A stretch of 7,830 nt of DNA from Alphaproteobacteria bacterium (lineage in GTDB: Bacteria > Pseudomonadota > Alphaproteobacteria > Micropepsales > Micropepsaceae). The number at the start of each line of letters is the position of its first letter. Position 1 is the first letter of the stretch. Position numbers and translations under genes: made by a program. The stretch spans positions 485 to 8,314 of the forward strand of contig DMER01000180.1 in the NCBI GenBank assembly GCA_003451645.1, given 5' to 3'. The notes under the pieces were generated by a model, which saw nothing but the letters and a program-made list of their open reading frames with translations, had not been told where the DNA came from and searched no databases. Below, piece by piece: positions 5,652 to 7,830 of the stretch.

Positions 5652-7830
5652 ATGACGATCAATCCAGTGGTGGCCGTCAGCAGACGGTGGGTGATTTTGG
5701 GCGGCTTGGCGGCGGGCGGCGGTCTTGCCGTCGGCTGGGCGTTGAGCCCGTTCTCACGGCTCGGCGAGCAACGCGCGCTCGCGGGCAAGGACGGCGAGAT
5801 GGGGCTGAACGGCATGGTGCGCGTTGCCAATTCGGGTCAGGTCACGGTCCTCGTCCCACATGCCGATATGGGTGTTGGCAATGGCACGGCGCTCGCACAA
5901 ATGCTGGCGGAGGAATTGGACGCGGATTGGACGCAGGTCGGCTTTGAGCGCGCACCGGGCGACATGGCGTTTGCCAATGGACCCTTGGCGCGGGCGTTCC
6001 TGCGCGGAGAGACGTCGATCCCAGGCTTCCTGGCCGGGACCGCCGATTTCGGCGCCCGCAAGTTGGCGGAGTTCATGCGGCTGCAGATCACGGGCGGCTC
6101 GACCGCGGTGCGCTTCACGGGCACCGATGGCATGCGCCGCGCGGGGGCTGCCGCGCGCTATATGCTGGTTCAGGCCGCAGCCGCCAAATGGGGCGTGCCA
6201 GCTAGCGAGATTACGGTTGAGGCGGGCCGCCTGAGCCACTCATCCGGCAAGCAAGCAGGCCTTGGCGAGGTCGCCGAAGCGGCGGCCCAAATCACGCCGC
6301 CTGCGGATCTTCCGCTCAAGGCGCCATCGGCCTATAAGATCGTGGGCCAGCCGCTGCCGCGCTTTGACATTCCGGGCAAGGTCGACGGCACGGCTCTGTA
6401 CACGCAAGATGTCCGCCCCGAGGGCGTGCTCCACGCGGCGATCCGCAATTGCCCGGTGCCGGGCGGGATGCTCAAGGCCGTCGATGACAGCGCGGTCAAG
6501 GGCCGTCGTGGGGTCGTGCAGGTCGTGAAGCTCGACAATGCGGTCGTGGTGCTGGCCGACAATTTCTGGCGCGCCAAGGAAGCCGTCAATGCGCTGGAGC
6601 CCGAATGGGCGCCGGGCGCCAATGCCAAATTGTCGAGCGCCGACACGCTGGCCGCGATGCGCAAGGGGCTCGCTGGGAATGACCGCACCACGGATTTCAG
6701 CCGCGGTGACGTGGCGGCTGCGCTCACCAAGGCCGCCAAGACAATCGAGGCCGCCTATGACGTGCCCTATCTGTGCCATGCGCAGATGGAGCCGATGTCG
6801 TGTGCCGCGCAGATGAAAGACGGCACCTTGACCCTCTGGGCCGGGTTCCAGGATGCGCTGAGCGCCCGCTTCACGGCGGCCGAGGTTGCGGGCTTGCCCA
6901 TCGAAAAGGTCACGGTCAACCACATGGCCCTGGGCGGCTCCTTCGGGAGGCGCATTTACTTCGACACGCTGACCCAAGCGGTCAAGATCGCCAAGCAGAC
7001 GGACAAGCCCTTCATCCTCATGTACACGCGTGAGGAGGACATGACCCAGGGCATGTACCGGAACATAAGTGCCGGGACATTTGCGGGAGGGCTGGACGGC
7101 AACGGGCGGCTGACGGCGATCGACTACCGCTTTGCCGAAAAGCAGGACCCGCCTGAGGCCTCGCAGATCTTCTACGATGTGCCGGATGTGACGGCATCCT
7201 ATGTCAAGGGGATCAACAAGGCCCCCTGGGGCGCCTGGCGCAGTGTCGATCATACCGTGCACGGATTTTTTATCGAATCCTTCATGGACGAAGCCGCTGC
7301 CGCAGCGGGTCAAGACCCCTATCAATTCCGCCAAGCGCATCTGGCCAACAAGCCGCGCCATCTGAAAGTGCTGAACGCGGTGGCGGAGCTGGCGCGCTGG
7401 TCGGAAAAGCGTCCTGCAAGCACGGGGCTTGGGATCGCCATTGTCGAATCCTTTGGAACGGTTGTCGGCGAAGTGGTGCAGGTGACCTTGGGGCCCGATA
7501 AATCCGTCAAGGTGGACGAGGTCTGGGTCGCGGCCGATCCGGGCGAAGTGATCAATCCCGATGGCTTTGAGGCGCAAATGCAGTCCGGCGTGATCTATGG
7601 CTTGAGCGCCGCCCTGTTCGACGAGATCACTTACGAGAATGGTCAGGTCGTTCAGCAGAACTTTCCTGATTATCAGGTCGTGCAGATGCACAACGCGCCC
7701 AAGATCACCGTCAAAATGGTGCCCAGTGGGGCGACGACAGGCGGCGGCGGCGAGCCGGGAACGCCGCCGGTGTCAGCTGCGCTTGCCAATGCGATTGTGG
7801 CAGCAGGCGGGCCGCGTATCCGCAGCCTCC
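5652..7830 (+). CDS. Molybdopterin-binding large subunit of a molybdenum hydroxylase (isoquinoline 1-oxidoreductase beta, IorB-like), 3' end beyond window
   Basis: The start is the ATG at 5652, with AGAAGG nine bases upstream; 726 codons are visible with no stop. The N-terminus has Arg11-Arg12 followed by a hydrophobic stretch (SRRWVILGGLAAGGGLAVGW, 10-29), a likely Tat signal for export of the folded cofactor-loaded enzyme. A molybdopterin-binding segment (PHADMGVGNG, 69-78) precedes the aldehyde oxidase hammerhead-like domain (about 236-315, RFDIPGKVDG), the order usual for IorB-type subunits. HAQMEP (376-381) and GGSFGRR (428-434) are cofactor-binding regions. GGGGEPGTPP (697-706) holds Glu701, matching the catalytic glutamate of xanthine-oxidase-family enzymes. 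The visible end (PRIRSL) resembles the usual C-terminus, so probably only a few residues are missing. The enzyme hydroxylates a carbon next to nitrogen, or an aldehyde, using water. The substrate is not predictable here. Confidence 0.93.
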   Translation, partial: MTINPVVAVSRRWVILGGLAAGGGLAVGWALSPFSRLGEQRALAGKDGEMGLNGMVRVANSGQVTVLVPHADMGVGNGTALAQMLAEELDADWTQVGFERAPGDMAFANGPLARAFLRGETSIPGFLAGTADFGARKLAEFMRLQITGGSTAVRFTGTDGMRRAGAAARYMLVQAAAAKWGVPASEITVEAGRLSHSSGKQAGLGEVAEAAAQITPPADLPLKAPSAYKIVGQPLPRFDIPGKVDGTALYTQDVRPEGVLHAAIRNCPVPGGMLKAVDDSAVKGRRGVVQVVKLDNAVVVLADNFWRAKEAVNALEPEWAPGANAKLSSADTLAAMRKGLAGNDRTTDFSRGDVAAALTKAAKTIEAAYDVPYLCHAQMEPMSCAAQMKDGTLTLWAGFQDALSARFTAAEVAGLPIEKVTVNHMALGGSFGRRIYFDTLTQAVKIAKQTDKPFILMYTREEDMTQGMYRNISAGTFAGGLDGNGRLTAIDYRFAEKQDPPEASQIFYDVPDVTASYVKGINKAPWGAWRSVDHTVHGFFIESFMDEAAAAAGQDPYQFRQAHLANKPRHLKVLNAVAELARWSEKRPASTGLGIAIVESFGTVVGEVVQVTLGPDKSVKVDEVWVAADPGEVINPDGFEAQMQSGVIYGLSAALFDEITYENGQVVQQNFPDYQVVQMHNAPKITVKMVPSGATTGGGGEPGTPPVSAALANAIVAAGGPRIRSL

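Noticed and set aside
6240..7691. 483-codon open frame on the minus strand
   Set aside because: It is antisense to the molybdopterin subunit, whose motifs run through the whole stretch. His/Arg/Leu-rich shadow with no domain.

Overview
The window looks like chromosomal DNA of an alphaproteobacterium. The flanking genes are GC-rich. The NDUFS4-type complex I accessory gene is a lineage marker shared by Alphaproteobacteria and mitochondria. A short hairpin near the left edge resembles an intergenic repeat that I recall as common in Rhizobiales-type genomes. No genus can be named from the sequence alone.

Layout, left to right. (1) 1-272, minus strand: the first 90 residues of an FAD-linked sugar-lactone/alditol oxidase, cut by the window edge. 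Its leader holds a nested hairpin repeat (296-341), next to a strong hairpin (352-400) that ends the following gene. (2) 394-1170, minus strand: a membrane-anchored Sel1-repeat protein. (3) 1308-1613, plus strand: an ETC complex I subunit (NDUFS4-like), divergent from the Sel1 gene. (4) About 1610-2682: a visibly AT-richer cassette with an SDH-family (ClpP/SppA-fold) serine proteinase and a 62-residue protein of unknown function. It is bounded by a perfect 13-bp direct repeat, TTGATGGCCCGAA. (5) 2882-2958: tRNA-Arg(UCU) with encoded CCA. (6) 3169-5088: a secreted GDSL/SGNH esterase with a C-terminal autotransporter beta-barrel. (7) 5182 to the right edge: a two-gene operon for a molybdenum hydroxylase of the isoquinoline 1-oxidoreductase type. 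It comprises a [2Fe-2S] small subunit and an almost complete Tat-signalled molybdopterin large subunit, preceded by an 18-bp palindrome that looks like a repressor operator.

Most genes here are independent housekeeping or envelope functions. Two groups work together. The iron-sulfur and molybdopterin subunits form one enzyme, probably periplasmic. The proteinase and the small protein look like a two-gene accessory module that sits directly behind the NDUFS4-like gene, its ATG overlapping that gene's stop codon.

The most interesting region is the 1610-2682 cassette. Its repeat-bounded edges, its composition and its place between a core gene and a tRNA gene suggest recent gain. Its function, possibly accessory or defence-related, is unknown. 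No recombinase, CRISPR array, IS element or origin is visible, and no gene-free stretch exceeds 300 bases.
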